The notes under the pieces: generated by a model
What the model was told of the DNA's origin: nothing
What the model saw: the letters and a program-made list of their open reading frames with translations, nothing else
Databases searched by the model: none
Part shown: positions 16,000 through 24,795 of the stretch, piece by piece
Layout of the letters: every line of letters starts with the position of its first letter
Position numbering within the stretch: position 1 is the stretch's first letter
Position numbers and translations under genes: made by a program
From: Mesotoga sp. Brook.08.105.5.1
GTDB taxonomy: Bacteria; Thermotogota; Thermotogae; Petrotogales; Kosmotogaceae
Length of the DNA: 64,000 nucleotides
Direction: 5' to 3'
Assembly: GCF_002752635.1 (NCBI RefSeq)
Contig: NZ_AYTW01000040.1
Location: 22,044-86,043, forward strand

Positions 16000-16959
16000 T
16001 CAGGATTCTTTTTCGTAAGGTATTCCCGAAGCAGCAGGTGATCGCGTCTTGCCAATAAAACCGCCCACCACTATCAGCGTGACAACAAATGGAATCATAT
16101 TGAATAATGGTTTCACACCTGCCGATACCGACACAATTGAACTACTCTGTAACTGCAGGTTCATCGCTTCCGCCGCTCCAAACAGTATTGCAGCCCACAT
16201 GGCCCCAACCGGATTCCAGTTTCCGAGGATCATAGCGGCAAGAGCAATAAATCCCCTTCCATGAATCATATTCTCAACGAATCTTCCCAGTTCACCGACC
16301 GAAAGAAAGGCCCCGGCAAGACTTGCGAAAACTCCACTCATTAGAACTCCGAAATATCTGATCTTGTAGACGCTTATTCCTAGAGTATCAGCAGCTTCAG
16401 GATTTTCTCCGACCGCTCTCATTTGAAGACCAAGAGGTGTTCTGTACAGTAAGAACCAGCTGGCAACAACCGCAATTACTGCGATATACGTAAAAGGACT
16501 CATAGAGCCAAAAATCTCGCCTATGAAAGGGATACCCTTCAACCAACCTGCGTCAAGGTATGGAACTCTTCCAATGAAATCGGTCTGGCCTTCGTTTCCA
16601 AAGATCGGAATCATCAGGAATGAAGTTGTTCCCTGAGCGATTATCACAAGAGCGGTAGCACTAACTATCTGATTAGCCGACCACCTAATACTTGCCCATG
16701 CGTGGAACCAGGTGAACCCCGTTCCTATGATGACGGCCATTAGTACACCGATCCAGGCGTTACCAGAAAGTAGGGTGAAGACGATCGAGGTAAAAGCTCC
16801 CATGAGCATAATACCTTCAAGAGCGATGTTCGTAACGCCGGTGACTTCGCTGTAAGTGCCTCCAAGAGCGGCGAATATTAAAGGAGTCGCAGAGAGCAAA
16901 GTGAGTTTATAGAATAGGGGGTTGACAAGTATTGCGAAGATCGCTTCGATCCAGCTCAT
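16000..16959 (-). CDS. ABC nucleoside/sugar transporter permease 2 (NupC/RnsD-like)
   Basis: 319-residue inner-membrane permease of the BPD_transp_2 family (RbsC/YufQ type), with about eight or nine helices. The signature stretch TEVTGVTNIALEGIMLMGAF (split across about residues 34-54) and the later GRGFIALAAMILGNWNPVGA are typical of the BMP-linked nucleoside importers. ATG 16957-16959 was chosen because it overlaps the previous stop as ATGA and has GGAGTGA upstream. It is the last gene of the rex-udk-transporter operon. Confidence 0.92.
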   Translation of the reverse strand: MSWIEAIFAILVNPLFYKLTLLSATPLIFAALGGTYSEVTGVTNIALEGIMLMGAFTSIVFTLLSGNAWIGVLMAVIIGTGFTWFHAWASIRWSANQIVSATALVIIAQGTTSFLMIPIFGNEGQTDFIGRVPYLDAGWLKGIPFIGEIFGSMSPFTYIAVIAVVASWFLLYRTPLGLQMRAVGENPEAADTLGISVYKIRYFGVLMSGVFASLAGAFLSVGELGRFVENMIHGRGFIALAAMILGNWNPVGAMWAAILFGAAEAMNLQLQSSSIVSVSAGVKPLFNMIPFVVTLIVVGGFIGKTRSPAASGIPYEKES

Positions 16960-18011
16960 ATAGCAGTCACTCCTTTCTTTCGCTTCCACAGAATAAGAGT
17001 GGAGACAATTCTCTCAGCAGCCACAAGGAAGATTACTATCCCCTGAATGATCGATACGATGTCATTAGGGATTTGGGCTCTAATCTGCATCGCGTTGGAG
17101 CCTGTTCTTAAGGCTGCTATCAAAAGAGCCGCAAAAATTATTCCGATTGGGTGGTTTCTCCCAATTAACGCAATGGTGATACCGTCAAATCCTCTTCCTC
17201 CTGTGAGTTCGCCGACGAATCTATGAGGAGGTACTCCAATGAGGTCGACGATTCCTGCCATACCAGCAAGAGCACCACTAATTGCCATTGTGAGAATTAT
17301 GCTCTTTCTAATACTAATACCGCCATACTCAGCCGCATGCTGGTTGAATCCTACGGCCTTTAACTTGTAACCGATGGTGGTCTTCTCTATCAGGATGTAC
17401 ATTATGATCGCTACAGCAATGGCAATGAAAATCCCAACGCTTAGTTCAGTAGCCTGAACTTTTAGTATTACCGGAAGCTTCGATGCTTCTGCAACTTCCG
17501 GACTCTTCGGAGTACCGGAGCCGACCGCCAAGGGTCCGGTCACCATATAGGAAGCAAGGTTAGCTGCAATCCAGTTGAGCATGATCGTTGAAATAACTTC
17601 ATGCGCTCCAGTGAAAGCTTTCAGAAAACCAGCTATTGATGCCCAGAAGGCACCTGCGAGCATTCCGACTATAATTGAAAGAGGGATGGCAATAACCGAA
17701 GGAATTCCCCCGATATTCATGGCTACTATTGCACCTATTAGGGCACCCATCGTCATCTGGCCTTCAGCGCCTATGTTGAAGACTCCTGCTCTGAATCCGA
17801 ACCCGACTGCGAGACCGGTTAGAATCAGGGGTGTCATCTTCATAATAGTATCTGCAAGTGCTTCCTGACTACCAAACGCGCCGTCAATCATTATGGAATA
17901 TGCAGTAATTGGGTTCTTACCGATCATGATAATAATCACGGAAGCTATCAGGAGAGCTATCAAAACGGAGACGATCGGTACTAGTAATGCGTAGATCTTG
18001 CTGGTATTCAT
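16956..18011 (-). CDS. ABC nucleoside/sugar transporter permease 1 (NupB/RnsC-like)
   Basis: 351-residue inner-membrane permease, the paralogue and partner of the downstream permease. The segments GFRAGVFNIGAEGQMTMGAL (about residues 73-92) and TGGRGFDGITIALIGRNHPI are the conserved cytoplasmic loops of this family that contact the ATPase. ATGA overlaps link it both to the ATPase gene upstream and to permease 2 downstream, so equal stoichiometric translation is expected. The nucleoside specificity is inferred from the BMP-type binding protein and udk in the same operon. Confidence 0.93.
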   Translation of the reverse strand: MNTSKIYALLVPIVSVLIALLIASVIIIMIGKNPITAYSIMIDGAFGSQEALADTIMKMTPLILTGLAVGFGFRAGVFNIGAEGQMTMGALIGAIVAMNIGGIPSVIAIPLSIIVGMLAGAFWASIAGFLKAFTGAHEVISTIMLNWIAANLASYMVTGPLAVGSGTPKSPEVAEASKLPVILKVQATELSVGIFIAIAVAIIMYILIEKTTIGYKLKAVGFNQHAAEYGGISIRKSIILTMAISGALAGMAGIVDLIGVPPHRFVGELTGGRGFDGITIALIGRNHPIGIIFAALLIAALRTGSNAMQIRAQIPNDIVSIIQGIVIFLVAAERIVSTLILWKRKKGVTAI

Positions 18012-19600
18012 CCTTCATCACTCCGTTCCCTAACGACTTCGGCCTTTTTATGCCCTGCCATCATAAGTCCTATTTCCTCTCTGTCGACTTCATCTGGAGT
18101 AACTTCTCCCATAATCTCTCCTTCATAGAAGACAAGTATCCTGTCAGAGAGAGAAAAAATCTCATCGAGTTCCATTGAGATCAGAAGCATGGCAATGCCC
18201 TTGCCGCGCATCGAAATCAAAGTCTTATGAATAAACTCGATTGCTCCGATATCCAGACCTCTGGTGGGCTGAGAGACTACCACAACTTTCGGTTCTATCG
18301 GAACAACGCTCAGTTCTCGGCCCACGACTACCTTCTGTTGATTCCCGCCCGAGAGGTTGCCAGCGAGCATGTTTATGTTCTTTGGTCTCACATCGAAAGC
18401 ATCTACTACGCCTCTTGAGAATTCCTTTACGTTTCTAAGGTTTATGAACCCCTCTTGAGAAAAGGGCTCTTCGTCTTGTTTACCAAGGATGAGGTTGTAA
18501 TAGACTGGATACTGGGCTATCATTCCCCTTCTCAGTCTATTCTCAGGGATGTGTGTCAAACCAGCTTCTCTTATTTCAAGCGCCGTTTGATTAGTAAGAT
18601 CAACGCCACTCAAGTATATGTTTCCTTTCTCAACTTTCCTAAGACCGGTGATCGCCTCGATAAGCTCTGTCTGACCGTTACCTGCTACGCCGGCGATTCC
18701 CACAATTTCCCCCTGACGAACCGAGAACGAGACACCATTGACCGTATCTAAGTTTCGATTATCCTTAACATGGAGATCTTTGACTTCTAGAACGGTTTCG
18801 CCGGCGCGTTTCTCTTCCTTTTCGACTCTTAGGAGAACTTCTCTTCCGACCATCATGTTTGCAAGTTGTCTGGGATTTGTGTCTTTGGTGTTCACCTTAC
18901 CGGTTACTTTCCCGAGTCTCATAACTGTCACCCTATCGGTAATAGCCATGACTTCATTTAGCTTATGAGTGATGAAAATAATCGTCTTTCCATTATCTCT
19001 TAACACTCTAAGTATTTTGAAAAGCTCTTCGGTCTCCTGAGGGGTTAGAACGGCTGTCGGTTCATCGAAAACGAGAATCTCGGCACCCCTGAATAGGATC
19101 TTCAGAATCTCAACTCTTTGCTGCATACCAACTGGAATGTCTTCAATAAAAGCATCCACATCAACGGCTAGTCCGTACTTTTTAGACAAGTCCGTAACGA
19201 TCTTACGCGACTTGTTAGTGTCCATGAACATTTTGAAGGGACCGTACTTCGGTTCTGAACCTAGAACTACGTTTTCAGCGACAGTCAGGTTATCCACCAA
19301 CATGAAATGTTGGTGGACCATCCCGATTCCTATGTCAATAGCATCCTTTGGCCCGTTGATAACTGTTTTCTTACCATTTATGAAGATCTCTCCTTCGTCA
19401 GGAGTATAAAGCCCATACAACTGATTCATGAGAGTAGACTTTCCTGCTCCGTTCTCGCCCACAAGCGCATGTATTTCGCCTTTCCTAACAAAGAAATCCA
19501 CATGATCATTAGCAACAACGGAAGGGAAGGTCTTCACAATTCCTTTCATAGCTACTGCGATACCTGAGAGATCGAGGCTTTCAACGTAGCTTTCTTCCAC
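18008..19600 (-). CDS. ABC transporter ATP-binding protein, tandem-domain (NupA/RnsB-like)
   Basis: 530 residues with two fused ATPase domains, the design of simple-sugar and nucleoside importers. Domain 1 has Walker A GENGAGKS (about residue 45) and Walker B ILVFDEPTAVLTPQE. Domain 2 has the degenerate GVAGNGQTEL, signature NLSGGNQQKVVVGREL and VVVSQPTRGLDIGA. The degenerate second site is normal for this family. GTG 19598-19600 was chosen because GGAGGTG lies five bases upstream; an ATG at 19621 is possible. A perfect 14-bp hairpin separates it from the binding-protein gene. Confidence 0.94.
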   Translation of the reverse strand: MEESYVESLDLSGIAVAMKGIVKTFPSVVANDHVDFFVRKGEIHALVGENGAGKSTLMNQLYGLYTPDEGEIFINGKKTVINGPKDAIDIGIGMVHQHFMLVDNLTVAENVVLGSEPKYGPFKMFMDTNKSRKIVTDLSKKYGLAVDVDAFIEDIPVGMQQRVEILKILFRGAEILVFDEPTAVLTPQETEELFKILRVLRDNGKTIIFITHKLNEVMAITDRVTVMRLGKVTGKVNTKDTNPRQLANMMVGREVLLRVEKEEKRAGETVLEVKDLHVKDNRNLDTVNGVSFSVRQGEIVGIAGVAGNGQTELIEAITGLRKVEKGNIYLSGVDLTNQTALEIREAGLTHIPENRLRRGMIAQYPVYYNLILGKQDEEPFSQEGFINLRNVKEFSRGVVDAFDVRPKNINMLAGNLSGGNQQKVVVGRELSVVPIEPKVVVVSQPTRGLDIGAIEFIHKTLISMRGKGIAMLLISMELDEIFSLSDRILVFYEGEIMGEVTPDEVDREEIGLMMAGHKKAEVVRERSDEG

Positions 19601-19627
19601 ACGCTCACCTCCATCGTTCATGATACG

Positions 19628-19678
19628 AAAGATCGGGAGAGGTCGCTCTCCCGATCTTTGATATCACACGATTGTGTG
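19628..19678 (-). terminator. Intercistronic hairpin between binding-protein and ATPase genes
   Basis: A perfect 14-bp stem pairs 19628-19641 with 19646-19659 around a 4-base loop. A smaller 6-bp hairpin TCACAC/GTGTGA (19664-19679) lies just upstream on the minus strand. The T-run behind the large stem is only three bases, so this looks like a partial terminator or an mRNA-stabilising stem. Such an element would let the periplasmic binding protein be made in excess over the membrane components. Confidence 0.7.
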
Positions 19679-19689
19679 AATTAATTCCA

Positions 19690-20712
19690 TTACGGAAGGG
19701 TTATATCTGGAACAACGAACGCATCGAGCTTCTCTTGAGTATCAGGAACAATAAGCGTTCCGGCTTTTAGAAGACCCTTAAGGAACTCAACTTCGCCGAG
19801 AATAACCGGTCCAACAACATCCTTAGTGTAGGTCATCGGACTAATTCCAACACCTTCATCCTTTATTCCGAGTGTCTTTGCTCCGGGTTCGAAAGTTCCG
19901 AGAGCGATACTCATAACGGCTTGATAGGAAGCCATGTCAACTCTCTTGACAGAACTTGTTAGGACTCTTCCAGGAGCCATGTAATCCTGATCAACATCGA
20001 CACCAACTGCAAAGAAACCTTCTCCCTTTTCTGCCGCAGCTTCAATGACACCATTTCCACACGCGCCAGCTGCATGGAAGACAATGTCGGCGCCTTCTGC
20101 GAACTGAGCGATGGCAAGGTCCTTACCCTTCTTAGGATCGTTGAAATCCATAGTGTATCCCTGAAGCATGCTTATCGTTTTTCCGTGTATCTCTTCGTAG
20201 ACTCTTATTCCGGCCTCATAGCCGTAGCGGAATCTTTCAACTGGAGGAATTGGAAGACCTCCAACGAAGCCTACCATGTTGGTCTCTGTCATGGCCGCTA
20301 CCACATAACCTACCAGGAAAGCTCCTTCTTGTTCTTTGAAGAGATACGTTGCTACATTATTCGGCATGTTCTCAACAGGGTCAATGTCTATGCCTACGAA
20401 GTAAGTATCCGGGAACTGAGGAGCAACCTTATACAGCGCATCGGCCATCATGAAGCCAACTGCGAAGATAATATCTGCTTCCTTTGCTGCGTTTGACAGA
20501 TTAGGGATATAGTCGGACTGTTCCTTTGATTGTACGACTTCTCTGTCAATTCCCAGGAAGTCAGAGGCCTTGACAATTCCTTCCCAAGTTCCATCATTAA
20601 ATGACTTGTCTCCGAGCCCCCCAACGTCAGTAATCATGATTACCTTCATTGCCATTACTGGGAGAGCAAACATGAGAATAAGTGAGAACACCAACAATAG
20701 TCTTAGTTTCAT
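19690..20712 (-). CDS. BMP-family nucleoside-binding protein (PnrA/TmpC-like)
   Basis: 340 residues. A signal peptide ends near ALPVMA (residue 21); there is no lipobox cysteine, so the protein is probably free in the periplasm-like space. The mature start KVIMITDVGGLGDKSFNDGTWEGI matches BMP/PnrA nucleoside-binding proteins. Segments VGFVGGLPIPPVERFRYGYEAG and GADIVFHAAGACGNGVIEAA are also typical. Known relatives bind purine nucleosides or guanosine; the precise ligand here is an inference. The start overlaps the end of the 774-residue protein gene by four bases. Confidence 0.93.
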   Translation of the reverse strand: MKLRLLLVFSLILMFALPVMAMKVIMITDVGGLGDKSFNDGTWEGIVKASDFLGIDREVVQSKEQSDYIPNLSNAAKEADIIFAVGFMMADALYKVAPQFPDTYFVGIDIDPVENMPNNVATYLFKEQEGAFLVGYVVAAMTETNMVGFVGGLPIPPVERFRYGYEAGIRVYEEIHGKTISMLQGYTMDFNDPKKGKDLAIAQFAEGADIVFHAAGACGNGVIEAAAEKGEGFFAVGVDVDQDYMAPGRVLTSSVKRVDMASYQAVMSIALGTFEPGAKTLGIKDEGVGISPMTYTKDVVGPVILGEVEFLKGLLKAGTLIVPDTQEKLDAFVVPDITLP

Positions 20713-23033
20713 TCAACAACACTCCCTTTCTTATGAGATAGTAAGATCCATAGAACTGATAACACAATTATACCCGCAAAAACTACCAAAAACAAAATGT
20801 TTATCGAAGGTTCAATAGGCACACTCAGCATCGGAGAACCACCTTGGACAAAGAGATTTAGATCGCTCAGGCCCGGGAGCTGTATTAACAGGAATACTAC
20901 AATTACTGCAAGGTGGATATAAGAGATAACAGGTTTCTTTACAACAAATAGCGTAATCGTCAGCAAAAAAAGAGCAACTACTAGCGCCGCAAACTCTGGA
21001 ACTCTGTAGACTTTGACCGGGATTGGCGAGGGTTTGCTTTCTAGCAGCGGATCGATTCTTTGATGGTAATCGTCCAAAGCGATGGAAAGCTCAGGTCTTG
21101 ATCCTAGAGTATCTTCAAGTGAAGTGGTGAAATCCTTTCTCATTGTTTGTCCAGCGTATTTGACAATTGTCTCTGAAGTGTCCAGCAATTTCGAAACGGC
21201 ATTGGCGTAACCTTTACTATTTCTGTTGCTGTCTCTTATGAAGCTATTGATATCTTTTGTGAGGTCCTGCAACTCGGATGCATATACGGCCTGGTTCTCA
21301 ATAGACAAATACTCACTAAAGGCCGGGGCCGTTACCCTCAATCTTCCGTTGGCGTCTATACTGTAGGTCAATCCTGCCTCGGATGAAAAAGAGTTCAGTT
21401 TGTTGGTGATGATTATCCTCAGGACTCTTTTCAGAGTGTTCAACTCGCTCGAAACAAGTGAGTTCAACTCTCTTGTCTGCAGGCTGATCATCGACTCAGG
21501 AGCAAGAAACACATCGCTCTTCAGAGTCGAATAGTAAACTGAATCGTAGAATCCATCGAAACTGTCCATTGAAAGCTCTGTTTGCTCGTTAAAAAGATTA
21601 AGGAATGGCAGAATGGCTATGAGAACAAGCATTAGCAGTTTCAAGAGCTGAACTCTGTTTCTCTTTCTCCTATTCATTAGCGAAGAAACGGTCAGAATGA
21701 ACGCGAATGCAAAGGCGGGCAATGCCACTATTGAATGCAGAGAAAGATCGAAGATGCCAACAGCAATGTTACCAATGAAGAATATGTACAAGGTTTCAAG
21801 AATGATGATAGTACCTAACAGATACTTCTTGACAGAGTTGAAGAGAGTGAATCCCAGAACAACCAGCAATGCGTAGGCAACAATTCTCAACCACCAGAGA
21901 TCGATTTTCTTTTCAACGCTTGAAACGAGGTTGGCTGAGAGCTCGTTCCTTATCCGACCCATTATGTTTGTTTGAATGGGTATGATCTTTCTCACTTCAC
22001 TGGTGATGTCATTCTCGATTAGGCCGACCGGAGTGAATTGCTTAATCGAAAGCAGCTGGGCGCCCATCTGAATCTTTTCAAAGACTTGAGCCTTTATTTC
22101 TGGATTCTCATCAAGGACGTCCATTAGTTCTCGATACTCAGAGTCATCTGGTTCAGTGCCAAGCTCAAACCCTGCCAATTCTTTCGGTTTCACCGGGATC
22201 GACTCCGGGAAAAAGGGAGCATAATCAATCAGAGCCATAGATCTTAGAAGCCATAGCCGAAAGAGTTCTCTCCCAGATGCCATCATCTCAGGACCGGAAA
22301 TCTGAGCTAGATCCATAGCAGTCTGAATTGCCAATCTGTTTACTTCTTCATCAACAAGTGTGTCCACTCGGTACTCTTTCGAACTCAAGGTCGAGATCGT
22401 AGAGTTAAGGGCTTCAAGTATCCTGGTATCTGAAAGACTCAGAATTTCTTGTTCCGACTCTGCAGGAGCGTCTACTGCAAGGTTGAAGGAAGAAAAAGAG
22501 TTTGTTATAGTCAGTTCCTCGGGAAACGCTTCAGGTTTGCTCTTCACGAGGCCAAGAGCGAATGCTATCCACTCCTTATAGACAGTCTCTGCCATGCTCC
22601 TGACTCTTGTCGTGTAGGAGTTGAAGACCTCAAGATATGCCGGCATCTCATTTAACGTATAGGTCTCAAAGGGTTTTCCTGAGATGTCTGTTAGAACCCA
22701 TGCAAGAAAGGCGCTATAGGCTATCCTGTCGTCGTTATCGCGAAAGTCGTCAATGTCTGTGAAAGCTCCGAGATGCCTGGTCAGCAACCCGGCGATAGTC
22801 GTTGAACTCTCTTTCTTTTCAATGCTCCCAACCATCTGGAGTTTGTACATCCTGTAGATTGACAGATAATCAAGGTCCTGATTGAGCCTGACAACTTTGG
22901 GCAGCTGCGGCTCTTGGCTTACATAATCACTAATGTAATTCTCGAAATCCTCAATGATCACTTTCTGGCTAAAGGAAAAGGAAAGAATTGCGATTACCAG
23001 AAACACAATGACCGAGAGTATTCTATTTGGCAC
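20709..23033 (-). CDS. Large multi-pass membrane protein of unknown function
   Basis: 774 residues that I do not recognise. A signal peptide or anchor covers residues 1-22. A hydrophilic, mostly helical extracytoplasmic region (about 23-380) follows. Then come four closely spaced membrane helices (about 385-485), a second exposed region of about 190 residues (500-690), and three C-terminal helices (about 695-765) ending in HKKGSVVE. No catalytic motif is evident. GTG 23031-23033 has GGAGGTG five bases upstream. It lies between udk and the nucleoside-binding protein and overlaps the latter by four bases, so a role in nucleoside uptake or its sensing is suggested by context only. Confidence 0.85.
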   Translation of the reverse strand: MPNRILSVIVFLVIAILSFSFSQKVIIEDFENYISDYVSQEPQLPKVVRLNQDLDYLSIYRMYKLQMVGSIEKKESSTTIAGLLTRHLGAFTDIDDFRDNDDRIAYSAFLAWVLTDISGKPFETYTLNEMPAYLEVFNSYTTRVRSMAETVYKEWIAFALGLVKSKPEAFPEELTITNSFSSFNLAVDAPAESEQEILSLSDTRILEALNSTISTLSSKEYRVDTLVDEEVNRLAIQTAMDLAQISGPEMMASGRELFRLWLLRSMALIDYAPFFPESIPVKPKELAGFELGTEPDDSEYRELMDVLDENPEIKAQVFEKIQMGAQLLSIKQFTPVGLIENDITSEVRKIIPIQTNIMGRIRNELSANLVSSVEKKIDLWWLRIVAYALLVVLGFTLFNSVKKYLLGTIIILETLYIFFIGNIAVGIFDLSLHSIVALPAFAFAFILTVSSLMNRRKRNRVQLLKLLMLVLIAILPFLNLFNEQTELSMDSFDGFYDSVYYSTLKSDVFLAPESMISLQTRELNSLVSSELNTLKRVLRIIITNKLNSFSSEAGLTYSIDANGRLRVTAPAFSEYLSIENQAVYASELQDLTKDINSFIRDSNRNSKGYANAVSKLLDTSETIVKYAGQTMRKDFTTSLEDTLGSRPELSIALDDYHQRIDPLLESKPSPIPVKVYRVPEFAALVVALFLLTITLFVVKKPVISYIHLAVIVVFLLIQLPGLSDLNLFVQGGSPMLSVPIEPSINILFLVVFAGIIVLSVLWILLSHKKGSVVE

Positions 23034-23051
23034 TCTACACCTCCAGCCCGA

Positions 23052-23657
23052 TCACTTGTTCAACATGTTCTCAATGGCGTTGATTATGACATTAAGACCG
23101 GTAGTGTTCGCGGCCCCGTCAGGTAAAACTATATCACAAAAGTACTTCTGGGGTTCAATGAAACTTTCAAAAGACGGAGCGACAAACTTTCTATACTGTT
23201 CTATTATGCTGTCTACGGATCTACCTCGCTCTTTAGTATCACGTTCTATCCTTCTAATAAGCCTTTCATCTGCCGGCGCATCTATGTATATTGAGAAGTC
23301 GAAGAGATCCCTCATTTCCCTCTTGAACATTACCAGGAGCCCTTCGACGATAATCAGCGGTTTAGGCCTAAACTCTCTACAGATTCCTTCTTCTCGCCTG
23401 TACGTGACCATGCTATAGACTGGAACCATAATGCTTTTGTTCTGCTTAACGGATTTGAGGTGCTGTTCAAAGAGTTCAAAGTCAAAGGCTTTCGGAGAAT
23501 CGAAATTGAACTCTCTCGGATCAGTTCCGGGATCCAGGTTTTTGTAGTAGTCATCCATCGAGAGAACAGCCGCTCTTTCGTTGAAGTGATTGAAGATTAC
23601 GTTGGTTACGGACGTCTTTCCGGCCCCGCTTCCTCCGATTATTGAAACAAGAACCAT
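23052..23657 (-). CDS. udk: Uridine kinase
   Basis: 201 residues. It phosphorylates uridine and cytidine to UMP and CMP. P-loop GGSGAGKTSV at residues 8-17, then LSMDDYYKNL and NFDSPKAFDFELF carry the acceptor-site residues, and IIVEGLLVM the Walker B strand; RDTKERGRS forms the lid. The length is the usual one. The ATG overlaps the rex stop (TAATG), so rex and udk are translationally coupled, and the operon continues into a nucleoside importer. This pairing supports nucleoside salvage as the operon's theme. Confidence 0.94.
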   Translation of the reverse strand: MVLVSIIGGSGAGKTSVTNVIFNHFNERAAVLSMDDYYKNLDPGTDPREFNFDSPKAFDFELFEQHLKSVKQNKSIMVPVYSMVTYRREEGICREFRPKPLIIVEGLLVMFKREMRDLFDFSIYIDAPADERLIRRIERDTKERGRSVDSIIEQYRKFVAPSFESFIEPQKYFCDIVLPDGAANTTGLNVIINAIENMLNK

Positions 23658-24310
23658 TAAGCTCTTCTCCCTTTTCTGGAAGAACCGAATGTCATATTGA
23701 AAGCAAGTGATCTGAATGAGACAGAAATGTCAATTTCCTCATTGCTTATGCCAGGAGGCAGAGTAAGGCGGATTGGAGCGAAGTTGACAATCCCCTTGAC
23801 ACCCGCATCTGCCAATAAATCAGCGATGATTTGGGCCGCGTTCGCGGGAACAGTGATTACACCAATCTCTATTTGCCTTTTCTTCACAATTTCCTCTAAC
23901 ACTTCTGTTGATTCTATTACAAGATCGTTCGGCATTGGAATACCGATTTTGTTTGGATTGTTGTCGAAGAGCGCTTTTGCAATGAAACCGGAGTTCTCAA
24001 GTCCGGGGTAGTTGGCCAACGCCATACCGAGGTTTCCCATCCCCACTATACAGGTCTTCCACTTCTTCCTTATTCCAAGGATTTCGCTAATACTATCAAG
24101 AAGAAGCTTTGTACTATAACCGACACCCCTCTTTCCGAACTCTCCAAAATATGAAAGATCCTTTCTCACTTGACTGGCTTTAATCCCGAGCCTTTCTGCC
24201 AGATCATTTGAGGATACGCTTGCCACTCCTGAGATAACCATGTTTTCCAGGCACCTGTGGTATACGGCGAGTCTCTTTATAGTAGGTTTTGGGATTTTTG
24301 TGTTATCCAT
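23657..24310 (-). CDS. rex: Redox-sensing transcriptional repressor Rex
   Basis: 217 residues. Rex is a homodimer that senses the NADH/NAD+ ratio and releases DNA when NADH binds. The winged-helix domain (about residues 1-80) includes [31 protein letters not shown]. The Rossmann domain follows, with [12 protein letters not shown] as the nucleotide-binding loop and [15 protein letters not shown]-terminal swapped helix completes the fold. ATG 24308-24310 has GGGAGG about ten bases upstream. It heads the operon udk, 774-residue protein, BMP protein and ABC transporter. A dyad covering its -10 could be an autoregulatory site. Confidence 0.95.
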   Translation of the reverse strand: MDNTKIPKPTIKRLAVYHRCLENMVISGVASVSSNDLAERLGIKASQVRKDLSYFGEFGKRGVGYSTKLLLDSISEILGIRKKWKTCIVGMGNLGMALANYPGLENSGFIAKALFDNNPNKIGIPMPNDLVIESTEVLEEIVKKRQIEIGVITVPANAAQIIADLLADAGVKGIVNFAPIRLTLPPGISNEEIDISVSFRSLAFNMTFGSSRKGRRA

Positions 24311-24337
24311 TGCTGATCAACCTCCCGGCAGGCGTAT

Positions 24338-24357
24338 TTGTGAAAATTATATCACGA
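24338..24357 (-). promoter_or_regulatory. rex promoter -10 inside an inverted repeat
   Basis: A minus-strand TATAAT occupies 24346-24351. It is framed by TTGTGA (24338-24343) and TCACGA (24352-24357). The halves resemble Rex half-sites, but the spacer is eight bases where the usual Rex operator has six, so this may be a degenerate or non-Rex site. Confidence 0.4.
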
Positions 24358-24401
24358 TTATTTACATACATCTTTTGATGGCGCCACTCAAAAAATGTGC
24401 C

Positions 24402-24419
24402 ATAGCAACGTGCTATAAT
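24402..24419 (+). promoter_or_regulatory. Extended -10 promoter overlapped by a dyad
   Basis: TGCTATAAT (24411-24419) is a perfect extended -10. ATAGCA (24402-24407) and TGCTAT (24411-24416) form an exact inverted repeat with a three-base spacer, so a repressor could sit directly on the -10. There is no convincing -35. It serves the gene starting at 24460. Confidence 0.55.
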
Positions 24420-24459
24420 TATCCGTAGAATATCCATAATTTCGACTGGAGCGCTTTTT

Positions 24460-24795
24460 ATGGGAAAGAGAGCAAGACTTAATAGCCAGGTAGCATCGGT
24501 AGTACTGCTGATAATTTCTCTCTTCCTATTTGTAGAATCGCTTTACATTTTTAGATACATAAGAGAATCGCAGTCTACCGAATTTGAAGTCGGTTTTTTC
24601 GACCTCTCGTCTCGTCTCAGAATTCTTCTCGGTGATGAGGGGTATGTTCTTGAACCTGGTGAGCATTTGGTACTAAAGATAAGACGAAATGATAAATTGG
24701 TTGTTGAGCAAGATCTGCCCGGAAGGTATACGGTTAGGGGCGGAGGCGAGATGGTGAATGTGAGTATTCCACTGGCGGAAGTGAGTGTAAAGTGA
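24460..24795 (+). CDS. Small membrane-anchored protein of unknown function
   Basis: 111 residues. A basic N-terminus (MGKRARLNSQ) is followed by one hydrophobic helix (about residues 11-33), so the bulk is probably outside the cytoplasm. The C-terminal part is beta-rich, with GEHLVLKIRRNDKLVVEQDL and PGRYTVRGGGEMV, and might form a small beta-sandwich. I recognise no family. ATG 24460 follows GGAGCG. The stop overlaps the next start as TGATG, so it is coupled to DUF4416 and rimO, and expressed from the extended -10 promoter upstream. Confidence 0.7.
   Translation: MGKRARLNSQVASVVLLIISLFLFVESLYIFRYIRESQSTEFEVGFFDLSSRLRILLGDEGYVLEPGEHLVLKIRRNDKLVVEQDLPGRYTVRGGGEMVNVSIPLAEVSVK

Noticed and set aside
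19664..19679. TCACAC-N4-GTGTGA as a Rex operator in the transport operon
   Set aside because: It lies inside the operon between two genes beside a long RNA stem, without a -10, so an RNA hairpin explains it better.
16000..24310. Many long plus-strand open frames across the transporter operon
   Set aside because: They are shadows of the minus-strand genes. None has a ribosome binding site followed by a plausible protein.
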